Source: an uncultured Butyricicoccus sp. (GTDB lineage: Bacteria; Bacillota; Clostridia; Oscillospirales; Butyricicoccaceae). Taken from it: a stretch of DNA of 64,000 nt. Each line of letters opens with the position of its first letter. Within the stretch, counting starts at the first letter, position 1. Below the pieces are notes generated by a model. The model was given only the letters and a program-made list of their open reading frames with translations. It ran no database searches and was not told the DNA's origin. The position numbers and the translations under genes are program-made. Positions 1-7,141 of the stretch are shown here, one piece after another. The stretch covers positions 60,430-124,429 of the forward strand of contig URFQ01000001.1 in NCBI GenBank assembly GCA_900547195.1. Reading direction: 5' to 3'.

Positions 1-219
1 CTCCGGCACACCACGGCGATCAAGATATTCCTGCCGTGCCTGTTCCCGCTGCTCCTCGGTGAGGGCGATCTTGTACTTGGAATAGAGCTGGCGGTTCAGC
101 ATAGCGTCCAGCTTTTGTTCCAAACCCTGTCTGATTTCTTCTTCAAAATCATCCTCACCATTCAGATGGTACAGCACCAGATCAACAAACAGGTCATAGG
201 GGATTTGCACACTTTTTAT
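1..219 (-). CDS. small element protein, 3' end cut by window edge (element A)
   Basis: Reading leftwards this encodes about 73 residues and runs off the window. It is clearly homologous to the 77-aa protein at 22712-22945 in element C: both share the stretch IRQGLEQKLD and the motif QARQEYL-x-RRG, and both lie just beyond the iterons downstream of repA. The function is unknown. No ATG is available: the homologous start falls on an ATA codon (217-219) about 10 nt after AAGGA, with a GTG three codons further in (208-210). The start is therefore uncertain. Its presence suggests that element A has the same mobilization arrangement as element C. Confidence 0.7.
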   Translation of the reverse strand, partial: MKSVQIPYDLFVDLVLYHLNGEDDFEEEIRQGLEQKLDAMLNRQLYSKYKIALTEEQREQARQEYLDRRGVPE

Positions 220-237
220 TCGCTTCCATTCCTTTCC

Positions 238-310
238 GTGACGGTCGTGACGATGGTGACGGTGTTTGAGACACCATCAAAATCACCGTCACGACCGTCA
301 CCATCGTCAC
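238..310. repeat. inverted iteron array at the repA stop codon (element A)
   Basis: There are three tandem 9-bp units, GTGACGGTC, GTGACGATG and GTGACGGTG (238-264), a 19-bp spacer, then three units in the opposite orientation (284-310). The last inverted unit overlaps the repA stop codon. The same layout sits at the same place in elements B and C. I infer binding sites for a replication protein, hence an origin-like locus; this is not proven. Confidence 0.8.
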
Positions 311-1464
311 GCCTGACTCAAAACAGGCGTCAACCTAATTCTTCTTCCGGCGTGGGTGCGGGTGTTTTCGTACTGAATATGATGCTCGTTAAACAGCCGA
401 CCAGCGTTCACATTCAGATGCTTGGTCAGAGTATTGGGCTGCATATCCACATCCAGAATCTCTCGTAACTCCGTGGGGCTACCGATCCACTCAGCGTTGA
501 CAAGAGCGGCCACCGCCTCTAAAATCGGATCAGGCGGCTCCCGATGTAGCTCATTCTCCATCTTTTCCAGATTCCAAATCTGCGTTTTCGGGTCTTTTTT
601 CAAATACAGAATCTGATCCTGCTGGTCACGCCCCACCACATCAATGGTGGCGTCCAAAGCGGTGCGCTTTTTCTTCTGCATCAGCAGAGAACCGTCTGCA
701 CAGCCCAGCAGTCCTGTGGTGCCAGAGATCATTTCAAAGCTATCCCCAGCGGGCTGCTTTCGGGTGTGGTGGACAGTGAAAACACAGATGCAGTGCTTAT
801 CCGCAAACTGTTTCAGCTTGCCAATGATTTCATAGTCGCTGGCATAGCTGTACGCCTCCCCGCCGACCTCCCGGATTTTTTGCATGGTGTCGATGATAAT
901 CAGCTTGGTATCAGGATGCTCCCGCATGAAGTTTTCAAGCTGTTCATCCAGCCCATTTCCGATTTTTCCGGCTGCGGTAGCAAAGTGAAGATGGGGCGTG
1001 TCCTCCACTCCGTACATCATAAACATCCGGCTCTGGATTCGCTGGTAATCATCCTCCAAGGCCAGATAAAGGACAGTACCTTGGTGAACTTCGTACCCCC
1101 ACAGCTTTTGTCCGGTGCTGACATGGTAGGCGATTTGGGCTACGAGAAATGACTTGCCGATTTTCGGCGCACCAGCCAGAATATAAGCCCCGGCGTAGAG
1201 CAGGCCGTCAATGATCGGCGGTCTGCTCTTGTAGGTGGTCTGGAAAAGTTCGGTCATGGTGATGGTGTGGAGATAGTGCGGATCGGTCAGCCGCTGCATC
1301 CTCCGGCACATTTCCTCGAAACTTTCCTCAGAATTTTCAATCTGGTCATTGATTTCTGATTCAGAAATGGGTATACTATTTGCAGGAATTATTTGAAACG
1401 ACTGCCTTTCATCTGCGCCAACAGATGTGTTAAGGGCAGTCTTTTCTTTTGCATCAATTGTCAT
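307..1464 (-). CDS. RepA-type AAA ATPase (replicative helicase-like), element A
   Basis: A 385-aa P-loop ATPase of the AAA_25 / RSF1010 RepA-like family, which act as hexameric helicases in plasmid and element replication. Walker A is GAPKIGKS at about residues 98-105, Walker B is the hydrophobic run ending IIIDTMQKI, and a later HHTRK motif fits the family. I chose the ATG at 1464 because AAGGAGG lies 9 nt upstream; the in-frame GTG two codons earlier is too close. The start overlaps the end of the upstream ribbon-helix-helix gene, so the two are probably translationally coupled. The stop codon lies inside the iterons, and an antisense RNA candidate covers the 5' coding region. Replication as the role is inferred from family and context. 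Confidence 0.85.
   Translation of the reverse strand: MTIDAKEKTALNTSVGADERQSFQIIPANSIPISESEINDQIENSEESFEEMCRRMQRLTDPHYLHTITMTELFQTTYKSRPPIIDGLLYAGAYILAGAPKIGKSFLVAQIAYHVSTGQKLWGYEVHQGTVLYLALEDDYQRIQSRMFMMYGVEDTPHLHFATAAGKIGNGLDEQLENFMREHPDTKLIIIDTMQKIREVGGEAYSYASDYEIIGKLKQFADKHCICVFTVHHTRKQPAGDSFEMISGTTGLLGCADGSLLMQKKKRTALDATIDVVGRDQQDQILYLKKDPKTQIWNLEKMENELHREPPDPILEAVAALVNAEWIGSPTELREILDVDMQPNTLTKHLNVNAGRLFNEHHIQYENTRTHAGRRIRLTPVLSQA
1349..1377 (+). promoter_or_regulatory. promoter antisense to repA (element A)
   Basis: TTGATT (1349-1354), 17-bp spacer, TATACT (1372-1377) on the plus strand inside repA. Elements B and C have promoters with the same 17-bp spacing at the same position. Confidence 0.65.
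1384..1448 (+). ncRNA. putative antisense RNA to repA (element A)
   Basis: From the start expected for the promoter at 1349-1377, transcription would reach a two-tier hairpin followed by a T-run (1442-1450) after about 65 nt. The outer stem is GACTGCC/GGGCAGTC (1400-1406 with 1434-1441). The inner stem is ATCTG/CAGAT around the loop CGCCAA. The complementary repA mRNA loop reads UUGGCG and so contains a YUNR-type U-turn motif, common in antisense-controlled plasmid mRNAs. The same structure, with compensatory stem changes, occurs in elements B and C. Confidence 0.6.
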
Positions 1465-1789
1465 AGGCACTTTCCTCCTTCATTCCGTCCATAATTGCGA
1501 TCATCATCTCGATGGTGTCCATCAACTCGTCATCCACACCAGCCCCTGCCTCGATTCGCTGAAGCTGTTCCAGAACAGCGGCGAACTGGTTTTTGAGAGC
1601 CTTGTACACTCTGGGATTGCCCTGCACCACCACATCATGGCACAGGAGCCGCCGGGTGATATAGTCCTGCTTTGTCAGGCCGGACAGCTTCACGAAAACT
1701 TCAAGCTGCTCGTCCTCCTCCGGCGATACCCGGAATGCTACGGTTTTGTTCCTCCAACGGTTGTGATTGTCGAGATTTTTCATAGACAT
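1454..1789 (-). CDS. MobC-like ribbon-helix-helix protein (element A)
   Basis: About 111 aa. The N-terminal WRNKTVAFRVSPEE is a typical ribbon-helix-helix beta strand and turn, followed by LSGLTKQDYITRRLL and the family motif VVVQGNPRVYKAL. It resembles the C-terminal part of MobC-type relaxosome proteins and is probably a DNA-binding accessory or auto-regulator. I chose the ATG at 1789, with AAGGAG about 10 nt upstream, over an in-frame TTG at 1798. It lies between the integrase and repA and overlaps repA by 11 nt, so these genes form one operon. Close homologues lie at 14940-15260 and 24171-24494. Confidence 0.75.
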   Translation of the reverse strand: MSMKNLDNHNRWRNKTVAFRVSPEEDEQLEVFVKLSGLTKQDYITRRLLCHDVVVQGNPRVYKALKNQFAAVLEQLQRIEAGAGVDDELMDTIEMMIAIMDGMKEESAYDN

Positions 1790-1794
1790 AATTT

Positions 1795-2877
1795 TCAAGC
1801 TCCTTTCTCAGTTTTCAGTGCATCCAGTTTATTTGCCATCTCGGTCTGGCGGGTCGGAAACAAGTGGGCGTAACGATAGGTGATGTCGATGCTTTCGTGT
1901 CCCACCCGGTCAGCAATTGCCAGAGCGGTAAAGCCCATATCAATCAAAAGGGAAATGTGTGAATGTCTTAAATCGTGGATTCTGATGCGTTTTACCCCGG
2001 TTTCCTTACATCCTCTGTCCATTTCCCGATGAAGATAATTCTTACTGATGGGGAAAATACGACTGTCAGATTCCACTCCATAGAGCTGTTTCAAATAGTC
2101 CTGCATCTCCTCGCATAGGAAGTTCGGCATCTGGATGACCCGAATGCTCTTTTTCGTCTTAGGAGAGGTAATCACATCCTGTTTGTTGATACGCTGATAG
2201 GATTTATTGATACGGAGTGTCTGCTTTTCAAAATCGAAATCCGCAGGCGTCAGTGCCAGCAGCTCTCCCTCCCGGATGCCACACCAGTAGAGCATTTCAA
2301 AGGCAAAGAAGGAGATGGGCTTATCCATCATGGCCTCAGAGAATTTGGTGTACTCATCCCGTGTCCAGAATAGCATTTCCTTCCGTTCTTCCTTGCCCAT
2401 ATTCCCCGCCCGCTGCGCCGGATTGATTTGCAATCCATAATATCGAATAGCATGGTTAAAAATGGCACTGAGCTGGTTGTGAACGGTTTTGAGATAGGTC
2501 TTGGACAGGGGCTTGCCGTGGCAGTCCGTCAGACCCCGGATTTCATTCTGCCAGTCGATGATGTCCTTGGCAGTGATTTCGGAGAGTTTCCTTTTGCGAA
2601 AATAGGGAAGGATTTTCTTCTGGATGATACTCTCCTTGGTGAGCCAGGTGTTCAGCTTGAGCTTGGGCTTGATGTCCTTTTCGTGCAATGCCACAAAACT
2701 TTCAAAGGTCATGTTGATGTCGGCCTGCTTTTCCGTCAGGAACTCCCGTTCCCATGCCTGTGCTTCCTTCTTGGTGGCAAAGCCACGCTTGAGCTTCTGC
2801 TGCCGCTCGCCCTTCCAGTCGGTGTAGCGAAACTGCACATACCAGGTGCTGTTTTCCTTGTTCTTAAATGCTGCCAT
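1795..2877 (-). CDS. tyrosine recombinase / integrase (element A)
   Basis: A 360-aa integrase that should insert and excise element A at the guaA 3' end. Residues 1-50 resemble the AP2-like arm-binding domain (WYVQFRYTDW), about 55-160 the SAM-like core-binding domain, and about 165-350 the catalytic domain. The catalytic set is complete: R202 (CGIREGE), hairpin K240 (TSPKTKKS), H301-x-x-R304 (HDLRH), H327 (GHES) and nucleophile Y336 (YRYAHL). It starts 3 bp after the excisionase stop and is followed at once by the ribbon-helix-helix gene. It serves as the intact reference for the deletion seen in element B's integrase. Confidence 0.93.
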   Translation of the reverse strand: MAAFKNKENSTWYVQFRYTDWKGERQQKLKRGFATKKEAQAWEREFLTEKQADINMTFESFVALHEKDIKPKLKLNTWLTKESIIQKKILPYFRKRKLSEITAKDIIDWQNEIRGLTDCHGKPLSKTYLKTVHNQLSAIFNHAIRYYGLQINPAQRAGNMGKEERKEMLFWTRDEYTKFSEAMMDKPISFFAFEMLYWCGIREGELLALTPADFDFEKQTLRINKSYQRINKQDVITSPKTKKSIRVIQMPNFLCEEMQDYLKQLYGVESDSRIFPISKNYLHREMDRGCKETGVKRIRIHDLRHSHISLLIDMGFTALAIADRVGHESIDITYRYAHLFPTRQTEMANKLDALKTEKGA

Positions 2878-2879
2878 AA

Positions 2880-3083
2880 TCAGATTCCTTTCCTTTCATA
2901 GTTATCTCTGGTTCCGTAGAACTTTTCGTAGAAGAATTTTCTGTCAATTCTGCCGGAGATGGTGATACATCCGGTTTTCTTCAATTCTTCGTTCATCTTT
3001 TTGATGAGTTTGTAGGCGTAGGGCTTGGAAACACCCAGCTCTGCGGCAACCTCATCCACTCGCATAAAAATCTGTCCTGCCAT
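2880..3083 (-). CDS. excisionase-like winged helix protein (element A)
   Basis: A 67-aa MerR/excisionase-type HTH protein: MRVDEVAAELGVSKPYAYKLI is the recognition helix region, followed by a short wing (GCITISGRIDRKFF). Such proteins bend attachment-site DNA and direct integrase toward excision. I chose the ATG at 3083, with GGAAGG about 10 nt upstream; an in-frame TTG two codons earlier is possible. It is the first gene of the xis-int-rhh-repA operon, transcribed from the promoter at 3370-3398, divergent from the HTH repressor. Homologues are at 16303-16500 and 25599-25778. Confidence 0.85.
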   Translation of the reverse strand: MAGQIFMRVDEVAAELGVSKPYAYKLIKKMNEELKKTGCITISGRIDRKFFYEKFYGTRDNYERKGI

Positions 3084-3150
3084 AGGCAAAATACCTTCCT
3101 TTCCTTGTTTATGTGTGTTGATATTCGTACTGCCGTTCTCCCTTTCAGAC

Positions 3151-3179
3151 TCTGGCAGGCAACCCTTTCCGGCGCTGTG
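3151..3179 (-). other. conserved block in the xis leader (element A)
   Basis: A 29-nt stretch in the 5' leader of the xis operon is 27/29 identical to 25830-25858 at the same place in element C, although the surrounding non-coding DNA has diverged. It begins TCTGGCAGGCAACCC on the plus strand. It may be a structured leader, a short leader peptide or a protein site. Apart from this block and the promoters, I see nothing else between 3084 and 3499. Confidence 0.45.
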
Positions 3180-3345
3180 TCGGTTTCATTTTTCCTTGGC
3201 AAGCTCATATCCTCGCTTACTTCCCCGGCTAAAGTATCTGCCTGGCGGTCATTCAGTTGTGCTTTTTTGAAATACCCCTCCTCACTTTACAACGGACATT
3301 TTTTCGCTGTTTGTTGACATCTTGATGATAAAATTTTGCGAGCTA

Positions 3346-3458
3346 AGCAGAATTGTTTAACTTACTTATACTATACTACACATTTCTGTTTAGGCCAAGC
3401 GGCTTGCAAATTAAACAAATTTGCTTCTGTCACCTTGACTATTCTAAACAAATATGCT
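3346..3458. promoter_or_regulatory. operator cluster for the HTH repressor (element A)
   Basis: Copies of a 15-bp motif close to YTAAACAAWTNTGCT occur at 3346-3360 (inverted), 3379-3393 (inverted, weaker), 3411-3425 and 3444-3458. Two lie in the spacers of the divergent xis and repressor promoters. I infer that the divergently encoded HTH protein binds here. Confidence 0.55.
3370..3398 (-). promoter_or_regulatory. promoter of the xis-int operon (element A)
   Basis: On the minus strand TTGGCC (3393-3398), 17-bp spacer, TATAGT (3370-3375). An operator-like repeat lies in the spacer. Confidence 0.6.
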
Positions 3459-3463
3459 ATACT
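3435..3463 (+). promoter_or_regulatory. promoter of the HTH repressor (element A)
   Basis: TTGACT (3435-3440), 17-bp spacer, TATACT (3458-3463), about 37 bp before the chosen ATG. The spacer contains a copy of the operator-like repeat, which suggests autoregulation. Confidence 0.7.
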
Positions 3464-3499
3464 CACATTATCCAAATACATACGACAGGAGCGATGGCT

Positions 3500-4024
3500 A
3501 TGGCAATTGGTGAGCGCATTCACTTTTTCCGTACCCTGCGGGGTATGACACAGAAATATCTTGGCACTCAGGTGGGCTTTCCAGAAAAGTCTGCTGATGT
3601 TCGCCTTGCTCAGTATGAAACCGGGACGAGAACCCCCAAAGCGGACATGACCACGGCCTTGGCTAATATCCTTGATGTTTCACCCCTTGCCCTGTCTGTG
3701 CCGGACATTGACTCCTATATGGGTTTGATGCATACCCTTTTCACCTTAGAGGACAGATACGGTCTGGAAATCTGCGAGTGTGACGGGGAAGTGCATCTCC
3801 GTGTTAACATTCGCCACGGCAAGGATGCTGCCGAGCTGACCCGTTCTCTGCTTGCATGGCGGGAGCAGGCTTCCAAGTTGGAAGCCGGGGAGATCACCAA
3901 AGAGGAATACGACCGCTGGCGTTACCGCTATCCTGAGTACGATACCTCAAGCATTCATGCAAAGGTGCCATCCCAGCAGCTCAGTGACTGGCTGACAGAC
4001 GAACTCAAAAACGGCAAGGAATAA
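3500..4024 (+). CDS. HTH (XRE) repressor-like regulator (element A)
   Basis: A 174-aa protein. Residues 1-70 form an XRE/Cro-type helix-turn-helix (MAIGERIHFFRTLRGMTQKY, LAQYETGTRTPK). A conserved C-terminal region follows with GEITKEEYDRWRYRYPE, also present in the paralogues at 16851-17378 and 26132-26665. I chose the second ATG (3500): the AGGAG lies 8 nt upstream of it but only 2 nt before the first. It is transcribed divergently from xis, and the operator repeats between them suggest it represses its own promoter and excision. This is the usual lysogeny-like switch of mobile elements, inferred here. Confidence 0.8.
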   Translation: MAIGERIHFFRTLRGMTQKYLGTQVGFPEKSADVRLAQYETGTRTPKADMTTALANILDVSPLALSVPDIDSYMGLMHTLFTLEDRYGLEICECDGEVHLRVNIRHGKDAAELTRSLLAWREQASKLEAGEITKEEYDRWRYRYPEYDTSSIHAKVPSQQLSDWLTDELKNGKE

Positions 4025-4091
4025 TCACCTCCTACTTACCGTCAAAAGTTAGCCAGTTTATCACCCTGTTTTGAGAAATGAGCAAAATAAA

Positions 4092-4130
4092 AAAGGTCTT
4101 ACCGATTCGCAAAAAATCGGTAAGACCTTT
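4092..4130 (+). terminator. terminator after HTH gene (element A)
   Basis: A 16-bp perfect stem (AAAGGTCTTACCGATT and its complement) around a short A-rich loop, followed by a T-rich tail. Confidence 0.85.
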
Positions 4131-4212
4131 GTCTTTTATAGAATAATCCTCGATGCACCTGTAAGCCACCCGTTACTCTGAAATAAATTCAGTAAGTGCG
4201 ATTTTGGCAAGT

Positions 4213-4230
4213 GCTATCAATCTGCTATCA
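4213..4230 (+). repeat. arm-type direct repeat, right end of element A
   Basis: GCTATCA-N4-GCTATCA, period 11 bp, about 80 bp before the guaA-like core. Elements B and C have the same geometry with GTTGCCA as the unit, so I infer an integrase arm site with an element-A-specific sequence. Confidence 0.6.
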
Positions 4231-4308
4231 AACAGAGAAGAAAACCATCCCATTCTGCCACTTTTCCGGCTGTAGAGCCGGGAGAAACAGCATCAGGATA
4301 AATTTTTC

Positions 4309-4323
4309 TTATTCCCACTCGCT
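4309..4323 (-). other. attachment-site remnant, junction of elements A and B
   Basis: On the minus strand this reads GAG TGG GAA TAA, the Glu-Trp-Glu-stop that normally ends GuaA. No further guaA sequence follows. An equivalent remnant is at 17521-17535, and guaA itself ends at 26865. I infer an att core left by tandem insertion. Confidence 0.7.
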
Positions 4324-4421
4324 CCTAATGAAGTTATTCTAAATAGAATTGTTTGTGGGATTTGGCTCGGATTATTTCAAGTCTTTTCATTATTCAGATG
4401 GTTTGGGCTATCTGATTTTTT

Positions 4422-4439
4422 GTTGCCATAGTGTTGCCA
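4422..4439 (+). repeat. arm-type direct repeat, left end of element B
   Basis: GTTGCCA-N4-GTTGCCA, period 11 bp, about 100 bp inside element B from the core at 4309. The same repeat in the same orientation is at the right end (17444-17461). Between this and the HTH gene's end at 4024 I see only the terminator, arms and att core. Confidence 0.75.
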
Positions 4440-4524
4440 CGAAATCGCGGGCTTCCAGGGTCGCTGGGACAAAACAAACGCCAGCTTCAATCCCATGTCC
4501 CTCCCGGTGAGAAAGGCGACGATG

Positions 4525-5172
4525 TTAAAACAGCAAGGTATAATAATCTTCAAAAACCTTTCTCACATTTTCGATATGACTTCGCATACAGGCCTCCGCC
4601 TCCTGGGCGTTTCTGGTCCGGATGGCTTCCAGGATGGCCCGGTGTTCTTCATAAGAGCGGGCGTCCCGGCCGGGAACCAGAATGGTTTTGGCGTTGTATT
4701 TTCGCATCTGCGCCTTCAGGCGAAGCAGAAGCTCTGTCGCTGTCTTGTTGGGGCATTTTGCGTAAATCAGATTATGGAACTCCTGGTTCAGGGTGGAATA
4801 CCCCATCAGATCATTCGCTTCGTGCCGCTCTCCCATCCGTGTGAGCAGCGCTGCCAGGCCGTCCACATCCGCCTCGGTAAAGCACGGGACAGTCAGGCGG
4901 ATGATAAACCCCTCCAGCTCCACCCGGAGCTGCAAATAATCCAAAACCTCCTGCCTGGAGAAGCTTCGCACCTTTGCGCCCTTGTTCGGCTCTACCACGA
5001 CATAGGCGTCATTTTCCAGCATCAGCAGCGCTTTTTTTACCGTGTTGCGGCTGACCTCCAGCTCTGTGGCCAGCTCCATCTCTGGCAGGCTCTCCGCAGG
5101 GGAGTAGTAACCGCCGTCGATTCGCTCCTTCAATTTTTCATAGACCATCTCAGTCTGGCTGACCCTCGGCAT
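4525..5172 (-). CDS. GntR-family regulator (FCD type)
   Basis: A 215-aa transcription factor with an N-terminal winged helix (ELATELEVSRNTVKKAL, about residues 30-65) and an all-helical FCD ligand domain: the conserved LRVELEG helix, then H-rich positions NQEFHNLIY and EHRAILEAI. FCD regulators usually sense carboxylic acids that their operon catabolizes. I chose the ATG at 5172, with GGAGG 7 nt upstream, over an upstream in-frame start at 5208. It is transcribed divergently from the catabolic operon at 5438. The palindrome ATTGT-N3-ACAAT over the operon's -10 is the natural operator candidate, so it probably represses the operon until the substrate is present. Confidence 0.88.
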   Translation of the reverse strand: MPRVSQTEMVYEKLKERIDGGYYSPAESLPEMELATELEVSRNTVKKALLMLENDAYVVVEPNKGAKVRSFSRQEVLDYLQLRVELEGFIIRLTVPCFTEADVDGLAALLTRMGERHEANDLMGYSTLNQEFHNLIYAKCPNKTATELLLRLKAQMRKYNAKTILVPGRDARSYEEHRAILEAIRTRNAQEAEACMRSHIENVRKVFEDYYTLLF

Positions 5173-5226
5173 CGGCAATCCTCCATTTCTCTCTGTATTG
5201 CTCAACAACGATGTTTAACGCTTATT

Positions 5227-5256
5227 AGTATAGCATTATTTTCACTACCCTGTCAA
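5227..5256 (-). promoter_or_regulatory. gntR promoter
   Basis: Minus-strand TTGACA (5251-5256), 18-bp spacer, TATACT (5227-5232), upstream of the gntR start at 5172. Confidence 0.65.
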
Positions 5257-5334
5257 TCTCGGAATTGGGGTTGGACATTATAGACAAATTGTAGATGGCA
5301 ATTTTGAGCGATTTTCTGAAAAAGGAAATCGCCC

Positions 5335-5363
5335 TTGAATTTTAATCATTATTGTTCTACAAT
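5335..5363 (+). promoter_or_regulatory. catabolic operon promoter with palindromic operator
   Basis: TTGAAT (5335-5340), 17-bp spacer, TACAAT (5358-5363). The palindrome ATTGT-TCT-ACAAT (5351-5363) covers the -10. A related half, ACAAATTGTAGA (5284-5295), lies in inverted orientation 60 bp upstream. I infer GntR operators. Confidence 0.65.
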
Positions 5364-5437
5364 TTAGTTGTTTAAAAAAGAGCGCAAACAAGAATTACAA
5401 AATTAAGATTACAAATGCAAGAAAAGGAGCGACGCTT

Positions 5438-6334
5438 ATGACCAGCAAAGAAATCATCCAAGGCGCGTATGATTTGCACGTGCATTCCGCGCCCGACGTG
5501 CTTCCCCGCAAGATGAACGACATCGAGATGGCCGAACGCATCCGGAACAGCGGCATGGCCGGCTACGCGATCAAGAGTCATTTCTTCTGCACCAGCGAGC
5601 GGGCCGAGCTGATGCACCAGCTCTATCCCGAGGTGGATTACGTCGGCACCATTACGCTGAACAGCGCCGTGGGCGGCATCAATCCCACCGCCATGGAGAT
5701 GGCCTGCCGCAGCGGCATCAAGCTGGTATGGTTCCCCACCTGCGACAACGAGCACGAGCGGGCGCACACCTTCAACGGCGACCCAAACAAGAAGCTGCCG
5801 TTCTGGGCGCGGATCATCATTGAGATGAAGGAAGCCGGCATTGAGGCCCCCACCATCAATATTTTGGACGAAAAAGGGGAGCTGAAGCCTGAAGTCCTGG
5901 ATGTGCTGGACATCATCGCCAAGTACGACATTATTCTGACCACCGGCCACGTCTCCCACGAGGAAGCCTACAAGCTGGTCCCGGAAGCGGAAAAGCGCGG
6001 TGTGAAGAAGATCATCATCACCCATGTGGATTTTCCAACCACCTTCTACAGCATCGAGGACCAGAAGATGTTTGCCGCCCACGGAGCCAAGATGGAGCAC
6101 TGCTATACCACCTGGGCCACCGGCAAGTGCCCCTGGGAAACCACGGTAGAGCAGATTCGCGCCCTGGGTGCGGAAAACGTGATATTGGGCACCGACCTGG
6201 GCCAGACCACCTCTGTCTACCCCGACGAGGGAATGCTGGAATGGGCGGAGCGCCTGACCCAAGAGGGCTTCACCGCCGAAGAAATCCGCACCATGATGGT
6301 GTATAACCCCCGGAAGCTGCTGGGGAAGGAATAA
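5438..6334 (+). CDS. DUF6282 family amidohydrolase-like protein
   Basis: A 298-aa protein. The likely metal ligands follow an amidohydrolase/TIM-barrel pattern: H14-V-H16 in DLHVHSAPD, a TTGHVS motif, ITHVDFP and an aspartate in LGTDLGQ. It matches what I know as DUF6282. No substrate is established for the family. It is the first gene of an operon with a GalB-like protein, a TAXI-TRAP transporter and an RraA-like aldolase. I infer hydrolysis of a cyclic or lactone precursor, analogous to 2-pyrone-4,6-dicarboxylate hydrolase, but cannot show this. An AAAGGAG lies just upstream of the ATG. Confidence 0.75.
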   Translation: MTSKEIIQGAYDLHVHSAPDVLPRKMNDIEMAERIRNSGMAGYAIKSHFFCTSERAELMHQLYPEVDYVGTITLNSAVGGINPTAMEMACRSGIKLVWFPTCDNEHERAHTFNGDPNKKLPFWARIIIEMKEAGIEAPTINILDEKGELKPEVLDVLDIIAKYDIILTTGHVSHEEAYKLVPEAEKRGVKKIIITHVDFPTTFYSIEDQKMFAAHGAKMEHCYTTWATGKCPWETTVEQIRALGAENVILGTDLGQTTSVYPDEGMLEWAERLTQEGFTAEEIRTMMVYNPRKLLGKE

Positions 6335-6371
6335 GCGGAAAAAATCTAAAAAATACAGGAGGAAAACAATC

Positions 6372-7112
6372 ATGATCGAGGGAAAAAAGGTTCTGGTCGT
6401 CAGCGCCCACGCGGCGGACTACGTCTGGAGAAGCGGCGGCACCATCGCCAAGTACATCAAGCACGGCGCGGACGTTCATGTGGTCGTTCTCAGCTTCGGT
6501 ATCCGGGGCGAGTCCAACGACCTGTGGAAGAAGGAAGGGGCCACCTACGACACCGTAAAGGCAGAGCGGCTGGCGGAAACCACCAAGGCCGCTGAGATTC
6601 TGGGCATCCGGAATATTGAGTTTTGGGATTTGCCCGACTATCCCATGGACGCCGCCCTGACCGACGAGGTCCGGGAGCGCATGATCCGGAAGATCCGTGC
6701 GGTGCAGCCCGACATCATCATCACCCACGACAAGAACGGCGAGGATGTCCTCAATCCGGATCACAATGCCGTGGCCGCTTTCGTGTTCGCGTGCAGCATC
6801 CAGTCCAATTCCAGGGGCTATGTCCTGGAGGGGACCAAGACCACCAAGCAGATGCGGCTCTTTGGCTTCGAGCCCCATCAGACAGAGCTGAGCAAGTATG
6901 TCCCCGGCTCCTTTATCGACATTTCCGAGGTCTATGAGCAGAAGGTAGCGGCCATGCAGTGCTTCAAGGCCCAGAGCCATCTGATCCAGTATTACACAGA
7001 GCGCGCCCATTTGCGCGGCAACCATCTGCGCCGCATTTCCGGCAACAATTCTTATAAATACGGCGAGAGCTTCAGCAATTTCTTCCCCGTTGCCGGAGAT
7101 GAGCTGATCTGA
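6372..7112 (+). CDS. PIG-L superfamily protein, possibly 4-oxalomesaconate hydratase-like (GalB type)
   Basis: A 246-aa cytosolic zinc protein of the PIG-L/LmbE fold. The usual N-terminal AHPDDE motif reads SAHAADYVW (H13, D16), and the third ligand motif is NPDHNAV. From memory, the AHAAD variant is typical of GalB-type 4-oxalomesaconate hydratases rather than N-deacetylases. The RraA/CHA-aldolase-like gene in the same operon would catalyse the step after GalB in gallate and protocatechuate 4,5-cleavage pathways. It lies 37 bp after the DUF6282 gene and 29 bp before the TRAP gene. The superfamily is certain; the reaction is inferred from motif and neighbours. Confidence 0.75.
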   Translation: MIEGKKVLVVSAHAADYVWRSGGTIAKYIKHGADVHVVVLSFGIRGESNDLWKKEGATYDTVKAERLAETTKAAEILGIRNIEFWDLPDYPMDAALTDEVRERMIRKIRAVQPDIIITHDKNGEDVLNPDHNAVAAFVFACSIQSNSRGYVLEGTKTTKQMRLFGFEPHQTELSKYVPGSFIDISEVYEQKVAAMQCFKAQSHLIQYYTERAHLRGNHLRRISGNNSYKYGESFSNFFPVAGDELI

Positions 7113-7141
7113 TACACCCCCTGAGAAAGAGGATGATTGGA

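Noticed and set aside
4213..4439. Short repeats at element ends as a CRISPR or insertion sequence
   Set aside because: Only two copies per site with a 4-bp gap, no spacers and no transposase or cas gene; an integrase arm site explains them better.
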